28,908 nucleotides of DNA from an uncultured Lachnospiraceae bacterium. GTDB taxonomy: Bacteria > Bacillota > Clostridia > Lachnospirales > Lachnospiraceae. Positions 8,073 to 16,547 of the stretch are shown one piece after another (positions within the stretch are counted from its first letter, which is position 1; each line of letters opens with the position of its first letter). The translations under genes and the position numbers were made by a program. The notes under the pieces are model-generated. The model had not been told where the DNA came from and made no database searches. It saw nothing but the letters and a program-made list of their open reading frames with translations. The stretch covers positions 1-28,908 of the forward strand of contig CAJTVK010000038.1 in the NCBI GenBank assembly GCA_910579645.1. The letters run 5' to 3'.

Positions 8073-8238
8073 ATTGGTTCTTCTCCTTATCATAGCTGTA
8101 ATCAATGGAAGCCAGCTTTTCCTCTATTTCCTTGCCGTCAATATCCATATCTTCGCACATCTTCCCAAAATCATTGTAATAATCACGGAGTTTCAGGTTC
8201 ACGAAACTCAGCAGCATTGCCGGATCCTTCGGAATCAT
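8065..8238 (-). CDS. DUF4250 small protein
   Basis: A 57-aa protein from MIPKDPAMLLSFVNLKLRD to DYSYDKEKNQFV, the length and sequence pattern of the DUF4250 family of Firmicutes. Its ribosome site lies in the GGAGGGCGATAGG stretch before the ATG. The family has no known biochemical role; conserved acidic and hydrophobic spacing suggests a small helical adaptor. It starts 83 nt after clpB ends and overlaps the RACo-like gene by 8 bp, so clpB, this gene and the activator may be read through in one transcript. Confidence 0.88.
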   Translation of the reverse strand: MIPKDPAMLLSFVNLKLRDYYNDFGKMCEDMDIDGKEIEEKLASIDYSYDKEKNQFV

Positions 8239-8321
8239 CCTATCGCCCTCCTGTCATCTAATCAGTTTATAAAGCTTTCCTGTTTTATCCAAGCGCAGAA
8301 ACAGCCTTTCCCTGCCGCTTC

Positions 8322-10904
8322 TTACTTTTTCCCGGCTGCCAGCTGCCCGTTCTCAAGCACAATCTCAATCACGTCTTTTGCGCCGACTTTATCGGCCAGA
8401 ATCAGCTTAGCCGACAAAGTTTCCACATATTTCTGAATATAACGTTTCAGCGGCCTTGCCCCGTATACCGGGTCATAAGCATTGTCCGCAATGAAGGTTT
8501 CCGCTTCCGGAGAAAGTTCTATAGTCAGTTCCCTGTCCGCCAGCCGCCTGTTCAGGTCATTCATAATCAGTTGGATAATACCACCGATATTTTCTTTCGT
8601 CAATGGCTTGAACAAAATTGTTTCATCCAGTCGATTCAGAAATTCCGGCCTGAAATGGGCACGCAGTTCTTCCATCACCTGTCCTTCGGCTTCTTCTTTG
8701 ATGCTTCCGTCGGCTCCGATGCCCTCCAGCAAATATCCGGCCCCAATATTCGATGTCATAATCAGTATGGTATTCTTAAAATCTACGGTACGTCCTTGAG
8801 AATCCGTAATCCGGCCATCGTCCAGCACCTGCAGAAGCACGTTGAACACATCCGGATGGGCTTTTTCGATTTCGTCAAACAACACCACAGAATAAGGCTT
8901 TCTGCGCACCGCCTCCGTCAGCTGCCCGCCCTCTTCATAGCCCACATATCCGGGAGGTGCCCCGATAAGCCTGGATACGGAATACTTCTCCATATACTCG
9001 CTCATATCAATACGCACCATATTATTTTCATCATCAAACAAGGAAGCTGCCAATGCTTTTGCCAGTTCCGTCTTTCCTACGCCGGTAGGTCCTAAGAACA
9101 GGAAAGAGCCGATAGGTTTCGTCGGATCTTTGATGCCCGCCTTGGAGCGGATAATGGCTTCCGTCACTTTTGTCACGCCTTCATCCTGCCCGATTACCCT
9201 CTTATGAAGTTCCTCGTCCAAATGCAGTGTCTTATTTCTCTCGCTTTCTGTCAGTTTGGCCACCGGTATGCCCGTCCACCTGGAAATAATGCGGGCAATT
9301 TCCTCATCGCTGACGCTCTCATGCACCAATGACATCTCTTTGCTGCGCACGTTCTCTTCCTCAATTTCCAGCTGTTTTCTCAATGCCGGCAGTTTTCCGT
9401 AACTCAGTTCCGCCGCTTTCTCCAAATTCCCCTCCCGCTGGGCAATCTGGATTTCGCTGTTCATGGCATCAATCTGCTCCCTCAGCTTGGAAAGTCTGTC
9501 CACGGAAGCCTTTTCATTGTCCCATTGTGCCTTACGGTTATTGAATTCCTCTTTCAGTTCTGCCAGTTCTTTCTGCAAGTTTCCCAGTCTTTCCAGACTC
9601 AGCCTGTCGTCTTCTTTCTTCAGCGCAGCCTCTTCTATTTCCATCTGCATGATTTTGCGCTGCAGTTCGTCCAGTTCCGTAGGCATGGAATCCAGTTCCG
9701 TCTTGATCAGGGCGCAGGCCTCGTCCACCAAATCAATGGCTTTATCGGGCAGAAAACGGTCGGAAATGTAACGGTTGGAAAGAACTGCCGCACTGACCAA
9801 TGCATTATCCATGATTTTTACGCCATGGTACACCTCATATCTTTCCTTCAGCCCCCGCAAAATGGAAATAGTATCCTCCACGGTAGGTTCTTCCACCATG
9901 ACGGGCTGAAACCGCCGTTCCAAAGCCACATCTTTTTCAATATACTGCCGATATTCGTCCAAAGTGGTAGCGCCTATGCAATGCAGTTCCCCCCGTGCCA
10001 GCATTGGCTTCAGCATATTGCCTGCGTCCAAAGCGCCGTCTGTTTTTCCTGCTCCCACAATCGTATGCAGTTCGTCTATAAACAGGATAATCTGTCCGTC
10101 ACTGTTCTTTACGTCTTCCAGAACTGCTTTCAGCCGTTCCTCAAACTCCCCGCGGTACTTTGCGCCGGCCACAAGCGCACCCATATCCAAGGCGAAAATT
10201 TTCTTGTCCTTCAGCCCCTGCGGCACGTCCCCGCGCACGATACGCTGTGCCAACCCTTCCACCACTGCGGTTTTTCCCACGCCCGGCTCTCCGATCAGCA
10301 CCGGATTATTCTTTGTCTTCCTGGACAGAATACGAATCACATTCCGGATTTCACTGTCCCTTCCGATGACCGGATCCAATTTCTGGTTCCTCGCCTTTTC
10401 CACCAGTTCCTGACCGTATTTCTCCAACGTGTCATAGGTCGCCTCCGGGTTGTCGGAAGTTACCCTCTGATTTCCCCGTACAGTGGACAACACCTGCAGG
10501 AAACGTTCCCTCGAAATGCCGTATTCACGGAATATTTCTTTCAGTTCTTTATTGGGATATTTTATCATGGACAGGAATATATGCTCCACCGATACATATT
10601 CATCTCCCAGCTGCTTTGCCTCATCCTCCGCGCTGATTAGGACTTTGTTCAGATCCTTCCCTACATAAACCTGCCCGCCCTGCACCTTAACCCTCTTCTG
10701 CAGAGCACTCTCTGCCCGGGCCATGAAATGTTCCTTATTTATTTCCATCTTTTCAATCAGTTTTAAAATCAGGCTGTCCTCTATGGTCAGAAGGCTGTAT
10801 AACATATGCTCCTGTTCTATTTCCTGATTGCCATATTCATATGCAAGCTTCTCACATTTTTCCACTGCCTGCATGGATTTCTGTGTGAATTTTGAAATAT
10901 TCAT
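8322..10904 (-). CDS. clpB: ClpB protein disaggregase
   Basis: The 860-aa product has the full ClpB layout: N-terminal Clp repeat domain (~1-145), first AAA+ module with Walker A GEPGVGKT (205-212) and Walker B ILFIDELHT, a long coiled middle domain (~400-520, with repeated Leu/Glu helices), a second AAA+ module with Walker A GPTGVGKT (~605) and Walker B VVLFDEIEKA, and the small C-terminal domain with GARPLKRYIQ. ClpB hexamers thread aggregated proteins through a central pore together with DnaK/DnaJ/GrpE in the cytosol. Length is normal and all ATPase motifs are intact. The ATG has a GAGGAGG site. A strong promoter and CIRCE lie directly upstream, so expression should rise on heat or protein stress through HrcA. 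Confidence 0.98.
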   Translation of the reverse strand: MNISKFTQKSMQAVEKCEKLAYEYGNQEIEQEHMLYSLLTIEDSLILKLIEKMEINKEHFMARAESALQKRVKVQGGQVYVGKDLNKVLISAEDEAKQLGDEYVSVEHIFLSMIKYPNKELKEIFREYGISRERFLQVLSTVRGNQRVTSDNPEATYDTLEKYGQELVEKARNQKLDPVIGRDSEIRNVIRILSRKTKNNPVLIGEPGVGKTAVVEGLAQRIVRGDVPQGLKDKKIFALDMGALVAGAKYRGEFEERLKAVLEDVKNSDGQIILFIDELHTIVGAGKTDGALDAGNMLKPMLARGELHCIGATTLDEYRQYIEKDVALERRFQPVMVEEPTVEDTISILRGLKERYEVYHGVKIMDNALVSAAVLSNRYISDRFLPDKAIDLVDEACALIKTELDSMPTELDELQRKIMQMEIEEAALKKEDDRLSLERLGNLQKELAELKEEFNNRKAQWDNEKASVDRLSKLREQIDAMNSEIQIAQREGNLEKAAELSYGKLPALRKQLEIEEENVRSKEMSLVHESVSDEEIARIISRWTGIPVAKLTESERNKTLHLDEELHKRVIGQDEGVTKVTEAIIRSKAGIKDPTKPIGSFLFLGPTGVGKTELAKALAASLFDDENNMVRIDMSEYMEKYSVSRLIGAPPGYVGYEEGGQLTEAVRRKPYSVVLFDEIEKAHPDVFNVLLQVLDDGRITDSQGRTVDFKNTILIMTSNIGAGYLLEGIGADGSIKEEAEGQVMEELRAHFRPEFLNRLDETILFKPLTKENIGGIIQLIMNDLNRRLADRELTIELSPEAETFIADNAYDPVYGARPLKRYIQKYVETLSAKLILADKVGAKDVIEIVLENGQLAAGKK

Positions 10905-10936
10905 GCTTTTGCCTCCTCGTTTTTTGTTCTACCATG

Positions 10937-10965
10937 AATATAACACCAGTTGTTAGCAGTGTCAA
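10937..10965 (-). promoter_or_regulatory. Sigma-A promoter of clpB
   Basis: On the minus strand TTGACA (10960-10965) is followed after exactly 17 bp by TATATT (10937-10942). The ATG is about 33 nt downstream of the -10. The -35 box lies inside the CIRCE operator. Confidence 0.88.
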
Positions 10966-10979
10966 GAGGTGAGTGCTAA
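10953..10979. promoter_or_regulatory. CIRCE operator (HrcA site)
   Basis: TTAGCAGTG-N9-GAGTGCTAA fits the CIRCE consensus TTAGCACTC-N9-GAGTGCTAA, with two mismatches in one arm. It overlaps the -35 box of the clpB promoter, a position where HrcA would block RNA polymerase. Confidence 0.88.
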
Positions 10980-11062
10980 TTATTTTGGTTATTTTTTGCA
11001 AACCCAGTGTTTATGCGGGTTTACGGGTTATAAATTTTCTGTAAAATCCGTTTTTTCGGTTT

Positions 11063-11082
11063 ACTACACCACTACTACACCA
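11063..11082. repeat. Candidate integrase arm-type repeats at the element end
   Basis: ACTACACCA occurs twice with an 11-bp period (11063-11071, 11074-11082), and its inverted core GGTGTA lies at 11096-11101, touching the integrase stop codon. Tn916-type integrases bind short direct repeats near the element end through their N-terminal domain. No matching copy was seen elsewhere in the window, so the attachment core itself is not resolved; the left end of element C should lie between about 10985 and 11060. Confidence 0.4.
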
Positions 11083-11101
11083 TTTTTATTTTTTGGGTGT
11101 A

Positions 11102-12316
11102 TTAATTCCCTGCCACTCTTACATATCGCTCTACTTCTTCTTTAATATCCTGCTTACTTGCGATATGATTATACACATCCATCGTCACATCACTGTGGGC
11201 ATGTCCCATAAGATATTGCAACACTTTGACATTCATGCCTTGTTTCGCCATATTACTACATGCTGTGTGACGTAAATTGTGGGCTGAGATTTTCGGGAGA
11301 AGTTCTGCCTTGCGGTGTTCTTTCCTGGCTTTTCCCTCTTCTTCCTTATTATATGCATCTATAACATTGTAAATCACGTTATTAACTGCACTTGGCATTA
11401 ATGGTCTTCCAGTCTTTGCCAGAAATATGAAATCCGAATATCCGTCAATTTCCTCTGTGCTGTGCCGCCCCAGCATAAAATTTATTTTCCGCTGTTCTGC
11501 AAAAGCTCTATGTACTGTATCGGTAAATGGTATTGTCCGTATGCCCGCTTTTGTTTTCGGTGTTGATATCCTGAAACAATATCCATCTCCCCAGTCTTTA
11601 TAAATCAACTGATGATTTACCGACAGTTCTCTTTCTGCCATATCCACATCCGACCAGGTCAGGCCTATCAGTTCCCCACATCTTAGTCCGGTTTCCAATA
11701 AAACCGTAAACATCGGCGCATATACATTGTAAACATTGCTTTTATTAATAAGAGAAAATAATTTTTCCTGCTGCTTCAAAGTTAATATCTCTTTTTCTTC
11801 TGGTTGTTTTCCATAATCACAAGATAATGCTCCCTTAGCCGGATTCTTCCGTATGATGTCATCATCAACCGCCAGTTCCAGAGCAGGATATAAAAGAATA
11901 TGAATAAACTTAATTGTACTGTATGAATATCCTGCACGTGATAATTTCGCATAAAATGCCTTGACATGCGAAGGTCGCAGCTGCACCACTTTTATGTTTC
12001 CCATTTCATCTCTTACATGATTATTCCACATCTTCATATAGTTTATTCTCGTTGTATCAGCTAATTCTTTCGTTGACATATAAGTATCAAATAAGAAATT
12101 AACCGTCATTTTCTTCACTGCATTATCTGTTAAAATACTATCTTCCAAATCTTTTGCAATCTGCTTTTCTTTTACCCTAAGTTCCGGTAAGTCTCCTGCA
12201 TAGATTGTCTGTCGTTTACCACTCTTTACATCTGTATAGCGATACATATAAATTCCATCATTACGTTGTGATTCACCTGTATGAAGGTTTCTGCCTTTAT
12301 TGTCTTTCCTTGCCAT
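11102..12316 (-). CDS. int: Tn916-type tyrosine integrase
   Basis: A 404-aa integrase with the three expected parts: an N-terminal AP2-like arm-binding domain (DNKGRNLHTGESQRNDGIYMYRY, ~5-27), a SAM-like core-binding domain (~70-165) and a catalytic domain. The catalytic set is complete: Arg212 in ETGLRCGEL, Lys254/256 in TPKTKAG, His346-x-x-Arg349 in HNLRH, His372 and nucleophile Tyr382 in DVYNH. It integrates and excises the element by strand exchange at att sites. It is the leftmost gene of element C, next to the clpB promoter, with the excisionase gene about 115 bp upstream in the same direction. Length and motifs suggest it is functional. Confidence 0.95.
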   Translation of the reverse strand: MARKDNKGRNLHTGESQRNDGIYMYRYTDVKSGKRQTIYAGDLPELRVKEKQIAKDLEDSILTDNAVKKMTVNFLFDTYMSTKELADTTRINYMKMWNNHVRDEMGNIKVVQLRPSHVKAFYAKLSRAGYSYSTIKFIHILLYPALELAVDDDIIRKNPAKGALSCDYGKQPEEKEILTLKQQEKLFSLINKSNVYNVYAPMFTVLLETGLRCGELIGLTWSDVDMAERELSVNHQLIYKDWGDGYCFRISTPKTKAGIRTIPFTDTVHRAFAEQRKINFMLGRHSTEEIDGYSDFIFLAKTGRPLMPSAVNNVIYNVIDAYNKEEEGKARKEHRKAELLPKISAHNLRHTACSNMAKQGMNVKVLQYLMGHAHSDVTMDVYNHIASKQDIKEEVERYVRVAGN

Positions 12317-12430
12317 AAAACCACTCCTTATCCTTATCGCACTCCTTTCCCTGCAATGGAATGGTTCCGGCTTGTTCCATTAATTTATTATACCATGAAT
12401 CCACTCCATGCAACAGGAAAAGATATTGTT

Positions 12431-12625
12431 CTATTCTGATAATTTGCAAATGTACTGTCGTACTTTATCAACTGAATATAGGACGCGCCGCCCTATGCAA
12501 ATTCTTGCTTCTGCCTGTTCACCAATCTTTCTTGCCGTTGCACGTCCACAGGAAAGCATTGCAGACAGTCCTTCAATATCTACAGTTAACGGTGTTTTTG
12601 CTTCTCTTGATATTGTCTTGTTCAT
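12431..12625 (-). CDS. Excisionase-like winged-helix protein
   Basis: A 64-aa basic protein, MNKTISREAKTPLTVDIE then a helix-turn-helix (GLSAMLSCGRATARKIGEQA) and a wing strand (RICIGRRVLYSVDKVRQYI). This is the pattern of Tn916-family Xis proteins, which bend att DNA and steer the integrase toward excision. AGGAG lies 9 nt before the ATG. It starts 12 nt after the ATPase gene ends and is followed by int, the usual xis-int order. Confidence 0.85.
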   Translation of the reverse strand: MNKTISREAKTPLTVDIEGLSAMLSCGRATARKIGEQAEARICIGRRVLYSVDKVRQYICKLSE

Positions 12626-12637
12626 ATTGTTCTTCTC

Positions 12638-14638
12638 CTATTCCCTATATAATGACTTATTGTTTGTAAACGCTTTTCGGACTCTATATATTTCATCCCT
12701 ATCCTCGTTGATTCTCCACTCGATTCCTTCTACATCCACCACTTGTTGTTCCTCATTATCCATCTTGTCTTTTAATGTTGCAATGCATGGATGCCAAGTA
12801 TTCAACTGTATTACCGGTTCAAAACTGACCCAGCAATTTTCTTCATATTCCCGGCATATATTTGCACAACTATAGACTGGATAATTTATGGCCGGCCTTC
12901 CCCATTTACTGTCCGAGCGGTATTGTTTATATATAATCTGCATCTCCCTTAATATCCTTAATAGATTAGCCAATACTTTATCCGCAATTGAAGAAGATAT
13001 CTGCCCTTGCTTTACAAAAGTCTGAATTTCTTCTGTAAATAGCTTCCTTAAGCGTTCTTCCCTAATCATTAAGCAAGGATTTTCATCATACTGGCTGCAC
13101 CTGTCATCCGAACCTTCCAGTAATGATTCTTTATAATCATCTATCCAGACAAAATCTTCATTTCTATTTATCCAAAAATGTTCTTGCTTATACCTGTAAT
13201 TGCTGAATTTGAGAATCAGACCTGTTTGCTTTTCATAATATGCTTCTCTAATTTTTGCTTTATCAAGTATCCCTTTTAGAGTCTTTAGAACCACCATTTT
13301 TTCCCCACCCAACAAATAAAAAGTATTATCACTAATATCTTGTATGCTTCTTTGGACATTATGGATAAAATACACAACAAAATCTCCCGGCATATCGATT
13401 TCTCGAAAATACATTTCCGTCACTATTGCAGCCATCTCCAACATACGCCGGTTTTCATTTAGCCTTTCCGCATTATCCATTTCAGCATAATATTTCATTT
13501 TCTCTCTCATTCCCTCCAATTTCTCCTTCAGTAATTCAGGGAAACTGTTTTCCTCCATTCTTTTCAACAGCCACCGGATATATCCTATACACACTTTTGA
13601 CAGCCAAATCGGATTCTTCTGCAGGACATACAGTGCTTTTGAATTCTTTGTGCCTTTTAAAAATCCATCCGCTTTCAGATATAGCATTCTTGCATTCTGA
13701 GATTCCATGGTATCCAGATACTCCCCCGTAATAACAGCACAGGAATCAATCCTTACACGTTTGGAATCTGTACCTACAGAATCTGTCATCTGCCCTTGGA
13801 AAACACTCCTAAGACAATCATCCACTATATTTTTTACGCTGTTCCTGCGTTCCCTTACCGGTTCGCACTTTACATCATCCAAAATATACACACTGCCCGA
13901 AGACTGTGATAAATGCTTCAGAGCATCACGCCTTTTCCCAGTTACGGATATAAATTCCCGATTCAATTCGCTGTCACTGAAAACAAATGTACCGGCTGCC
14001 TTTGCCAATTCCGTTTTTCCCGACCCGCTCGCACCATCTATCCAAAGTGTAATCTTCATAAAATTTGGTTCCCCTATTTCCCTGAAATATGCATTTGTAA
14101 TCGCCATTATGTTTATCAGGAACAATGGATAAAATATCTCGCAGTTTTGGTTATATACTTGAAATAAGCTGTCTATTATCTTTTTTTCCTCTTTTGTATC
14201 TGCAACCGCCGTTTGGGGAATATACGCTCCCTCAACCCCTGAACATATACCTGCATGAAACCCTTCTTTGTCTATGTACCCATTGGAACATACATACAGC
14301 CATTTTCCATTTACTTTCTGCAGCCCGTTTTTTCCAGTCTGGTATAATATCTCGTCTTCCCCAAACGCTCTGCCCAATACAGTATCTCGGAGTTTTTTAT
14401 AAAACGCTTCTTCTTCCTTAATTAAAACCGGCAGTTTCTGCAGGAATCTCCGCTTATTAAGTTCATACGGCGATACGATAACTCTATAAGTATTTCCATC
14501 TGTGTATATCCGGAACTGATATTGAACCTTGCCATCCATTCCATTGATAATCTTCACAACGTCCAAGGCAAAATTTGCCACCAAGTTTCCGTCTTTCATA
14601 TAGCCTTCATTTTCTTGGGAATAACCTTTTATCTGCAT
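12638..14638 (-). CDS. P-loop replication ATPase, DUF927/primase-helicase-like
   Basis: A 666-aa protein with Walker A GASGSGKT (residues 202-209) in the setting LWIDGASGSGKTELAKAA and a Walker B-like VYILDDV (~250-256). The general arrangement, an N-terminal ~190-residue domain followed by one ATPase, matches DUF927-type and other phage or island helicases used in autonomous replication of integrated elements. I see no zinc-finger or TOPRIM primase motif. The C-terminal third (after ~440) is not recognised. AAGGAGG sits 5 nt before the ATG. The gene lies upstream of xis and int, suggesting an excise-and-replicate module. Family assignment is moderate; ATPase activity is well supported. Confidence 0.72.
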   Translation of the reverse strand: MQIKGYSQENEGYMKDGNLVANFALDVVKIINGMDGKVQYQFRIYTDGNTYRVIVSPYELNKRRFLQKLPVLIKEEEAFYKKLRDTVLGRAFGEDEILYQTGKNGLQKVNGKWLYVCSNGYIDKEGFHAGICSGVEGAYIPQTAVADTKEEKKIIDSLFQVYNQNCEIFYPLFLINIMAITNAYFREIGEPNFMKITLWIDGASGSGKTELAKAAGTFVFSDSELNREFISVTGKRRDALKHLSQSSGSVYILDDVKCEPVRERRNSVKNIVDDCLRSVFQGQMTDSVGTDSKRVRIDSCAVITGEYLDTMESQNARMLYLKADGFLKGTKNSKALYVLQKNPIWLSKVCIGYIRWLLKRMEENSFPELLKEKLEGMREKMKYYAEMDNAERLNENRRMLEMAAIVTEMYFREIDMPGDFVVYFIHNVQRSIQDISDNTFYLLGGEKMVVLKTLKGILDKAKIREAYYEKQTGLILKFSNYRYKQEHFWINRNEDFVWIDDYKESLLEGSDDRCSQYDENPCLMIREERLRKLFTEEIQTFVKQGQISSSIADKVLANLLRILREMQIIYKQYRSDSKWGRPAINYPVYSCANICREYEENCWVSFEPVIQLNTWHPCIATLKDKMDNEEQQVVDVEGIEWRINEDRDEIYRVRKAFTNNKSLYRE

Positions 14639-14787
14639 ATGAGCCTCCTTATTTTTATAATCTTTATTATGCCTATCAGTTTTTTATAATTTATGCCGGC
14701 TAAACCTTTAGGCTGTAACCATATGCGCATCTTTATTGTTACTCCATTAATTATAGTGCTTTCTAAAATTCCGCAACTAAAAATTTT

Positions 14788-14832
14788 TTCCTTATTTGTA
14801 CAAAAACAGCCCCATTTTTAGCAAATAAGGAA
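14788..14832. promoter_or_regulatory. Inverted repeat upstream of the replication ATPase
   Basis: TTCCTTATTTG (14788-14798) and CAAATAAGGAA (14822-14832) form an 11-bp perfect inverted repeat with a 23-nt spacer, in the 319-bp AT-rich gap before the ATPase gene. A minus-strand TATAAT lies near 14752-14757, between the repeat and the start codon, so the repeat may be an operator for this promoter. No consensus -35 is seen at normal spacing. Confidence 0.4.
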
Positions 14833-14860
14833 TTTTAAAGTGAATTTTTCAAGACACTAT

Positions 14861-14888
14861 AAAAACCGGAGCTGCCGCGCCGGTTTTT
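14861..14888. terminator. Rho-independent terminator, probably bidirectional
   Basis: AAAAACCGG (14861-14869) pairs with CCGGTTTTT (14880-14888) around a 10-nt GC-rich loop. It lies about 70 bp after the stop of the 392-aa gene and ends in T on either strand. Confidence 0.8.
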
Positions 14889-14957
14889 CATTGCTTTTAA
14901 TATATGCCTTTTATATATACTGATCGACTAACAAATAACATTGCTATCTAAATCGTC

Positions 14958-16136
14958 TTATATCTCCCTGTCTTCTATATAATCTATTACATTCATCTTC
15001 CTATTGTATACTGCTGCTCTTATCGACATAAAATCATTAAAATCTTCTATTCTCCCCTTCTCGAAACAGCTTTTATAGCGGCTTCGATTTTTTTGTAAAT
15101 TAATCCGAAAATAAACATCTTTCAAATCTTCAAATGCTTTCTCCAACATATACCTGTAATCTTCCTCACATGTTTCTTTTAAATTATGATTTATAATAAC
15201 ATCCACCAACTTCTTACATTCTTTTAAGCAAGTTTTAATATCTTCTATTTCTTTCTTTTCATTACTGTTTTCCTCCAACTTGTCTTTTCCTTTTAAATTT
15301 AATATTTCTTCACAGAAATGTTTGCTGCTCATCCAATTAGAATTTTCAATTATCTTTTTGAGTTCTTCATTTCCCGATTTCCCCTTTTCATAAAATTCCT
15401 TTTCAACTGAATCCTTTATTCCCTTTTCTAGGCATTCATCATGTATATTGCCAAACCGTTCCACCCTCCTCATCGTTTCTGTAAAGTCCATAATCATACT
15501 CCATCTATTCTTCCATTTCTGAACCCATCCAAACTCCAGCGTAAAAAAATCCTTCTGTCCTCCTACCTCTTTTCCTTCTTGCCCGTAATATATATTATTA
15601 GCCGGAACAAAAAATCTTTCTTCGAAAATTTTATTTTTATCTGTCCTAAAATAAAAATCATCTACATGTCTTCTAACTCTGCCAGCTAATATGCTGACTA
15701 TATATTTTAGCGTATCTTTATCTTTATCTTTCATATACTCATTCATGGGGTTAAGGTACTTTTGATCCATTTTCTTTACTTTCCTTATAGCTTCACTCTC
15801 CAAAAACACCGGAATAATTTCAGCAAGCTCATCTCCCAATTCCTTTGCTTCATCTCTGGTCATCACCCCATCCCACTCATCACAAATCAAAAACAAATGC
15901 AATATGACATCCGGTGCGCTATCCCCTTTGAAAAGAAGTTCCCTTCTTTTCCCATTAGGAGTTCTTGTTTTATAGAAATCTAATTCTTCTGACAATCCGA
16001 TTTTGCAAAAACAAGATTCTATTTTACTCTTAATTGTTTTTTGGTTCTTTTTCCCCTCCGTTACTCCTTCCTTCTCCCATCTCTCCTTCAAGTCTTTCAC
16101 TTTGTAAAAAACTTTATGCTCACTTTCATAATCCAT
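14958..16136 (-). CDS. Unknown 392-aa AT-rich cargo protein
   Basis: I do not recognise this protein. It is charged (many Lys/Glu/Asp), mostly helical, without membrane segments or a signal peptide. The N-terminus (KVFYKVKDLKERWEKEGV) resembles a small DNA-binding fold, and residues ~60-70 (YKTRTPNGKRRELLF) are basic. The C-terminal third is probably coiled-coil (KKEIEDIKTCLKECKKLVDV). Codons are AT-richer than the genes to its right. The gene has its own terminator and a weak GAGG site before the ATG. Standing alone between the replication ATPase and the GC-richer block, it is a cargo candidate: a regulator, nuclease partner or defence protein are all possible. Confidence 0.75.
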   Translation of the reverse strand: MDYESEHKVFYKVKDLKERWEKEGVTEGKKNQKTIKSKIESCFCKIGLSEELDFYKTRTPNGKRRELLFKGDSAPDVILHLFLICDEWDGVMTRDEAKELGDELAEIIPVFLESEAIRKVKKMDQKYLNPMNEYMKDKDKDTLKYIVSILAGRVRRHVDDFYFRTDKNKIFEERFFVPANNIYYGQEGKEVGGQKDFFTLEFGWVQKWKNRWSMIMDFTETMRRVERFGNIHDECLEKGIKDSVEKEFYEKGKSGNEELKKIIENSNWMSSKHFCEEILNLKGKDKLEENSNEKKEIEDIKTCLKECKKLVDVIINHNLKETCEEDYRYMLEKAFEDLKDVYFRINLQKNRSRYKSCFEKGRIEDFNDFMSIRAAVYNRKMNVIDYIEDREI

Positions 16137-16351
16137 CGTAATTATACCTCAATTTCTTTCCCATACTGTAGTTTCTGTATCCCATCAATCCACGTAAACC
16201 ATAAAATATGTATTTTTTCTAATTTTCTTCCTTTCTGTAATATAATATTACCCCATTCTACATATTTTGTCATCAGATAATGATATGTTTTAGCAAGAAA
16301 CAGCATTTTCAACAATTTCTATCCCAAACCTAGCCATTGGCCTTTTTAAGC

Positions 16352-16388
16352 TGGCATAACTGGAAAAACATCCCCTCCGGCTATGCCA
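16352..16388. repeat. Inverted repeat downstream of the micro-ORF
   Basis: TGGCATA (16352-16358) pairs with TATGCCA (16382-16388); outer GGCC words at about 16339 and 16392 extend the possible fold. It lies in a 411-bp stretch (16137-16547) without a normal-sized gene. It may be a terminator for the gene to the right or a remnant of an element end; no T-run is clear. Confidence 0.35.
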
Positions 16389-16402
16389 ACTGGCCATATA
16401 TT

Positions 16403-16486
16403 TTAACCTTCCCCGTCATTCTGGGATAAAGCCGTGACAATTACCGTCAGTATCCCGATTACAACCGCTCTAATTATTTTATCCAT
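16403..16486 (-). CDS. Putative 27-aa hydrophobic micro-protein
   Basis: ATG to TAA encodes one membrane helix, MDKIIRAVVIGILTVIVTAL, followed by a polar tail SQNDGEG. The GGGCGG before the ATG is a poor ribosome site. The charge pattern (positive before the helix, acidic after) fits a small membrane peptide. It lies about 60 bp after the DUF5688 gene in the same direction. It may equally be chance sequence. Confidence 0.35.
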   Translation of the reverse strand: MDKIIRAVVIGILTVIVTALSQNDGEG

Positions 16487-16547
16487 ATACCAGCCGCCCT
16501 TTCTTTATCTGCCCGTAATCCATACGGAAATCCATCCATTCCTGCCA

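Noticed and set aside
9525..10640. 371-codon plus-strand frame opposite clpB
   Set aside because: It is antisense to highly conserved ATPase motifs; the length is a by-product of clpB codon use.
11015..16450. Direct repeats that could mark both ends of a small island ending before the DUF5688 block
   Set aside because: By eye no repeat longer than a few bases is shared between the integrase end and 16137-16547, so the right end of element C could not be set.
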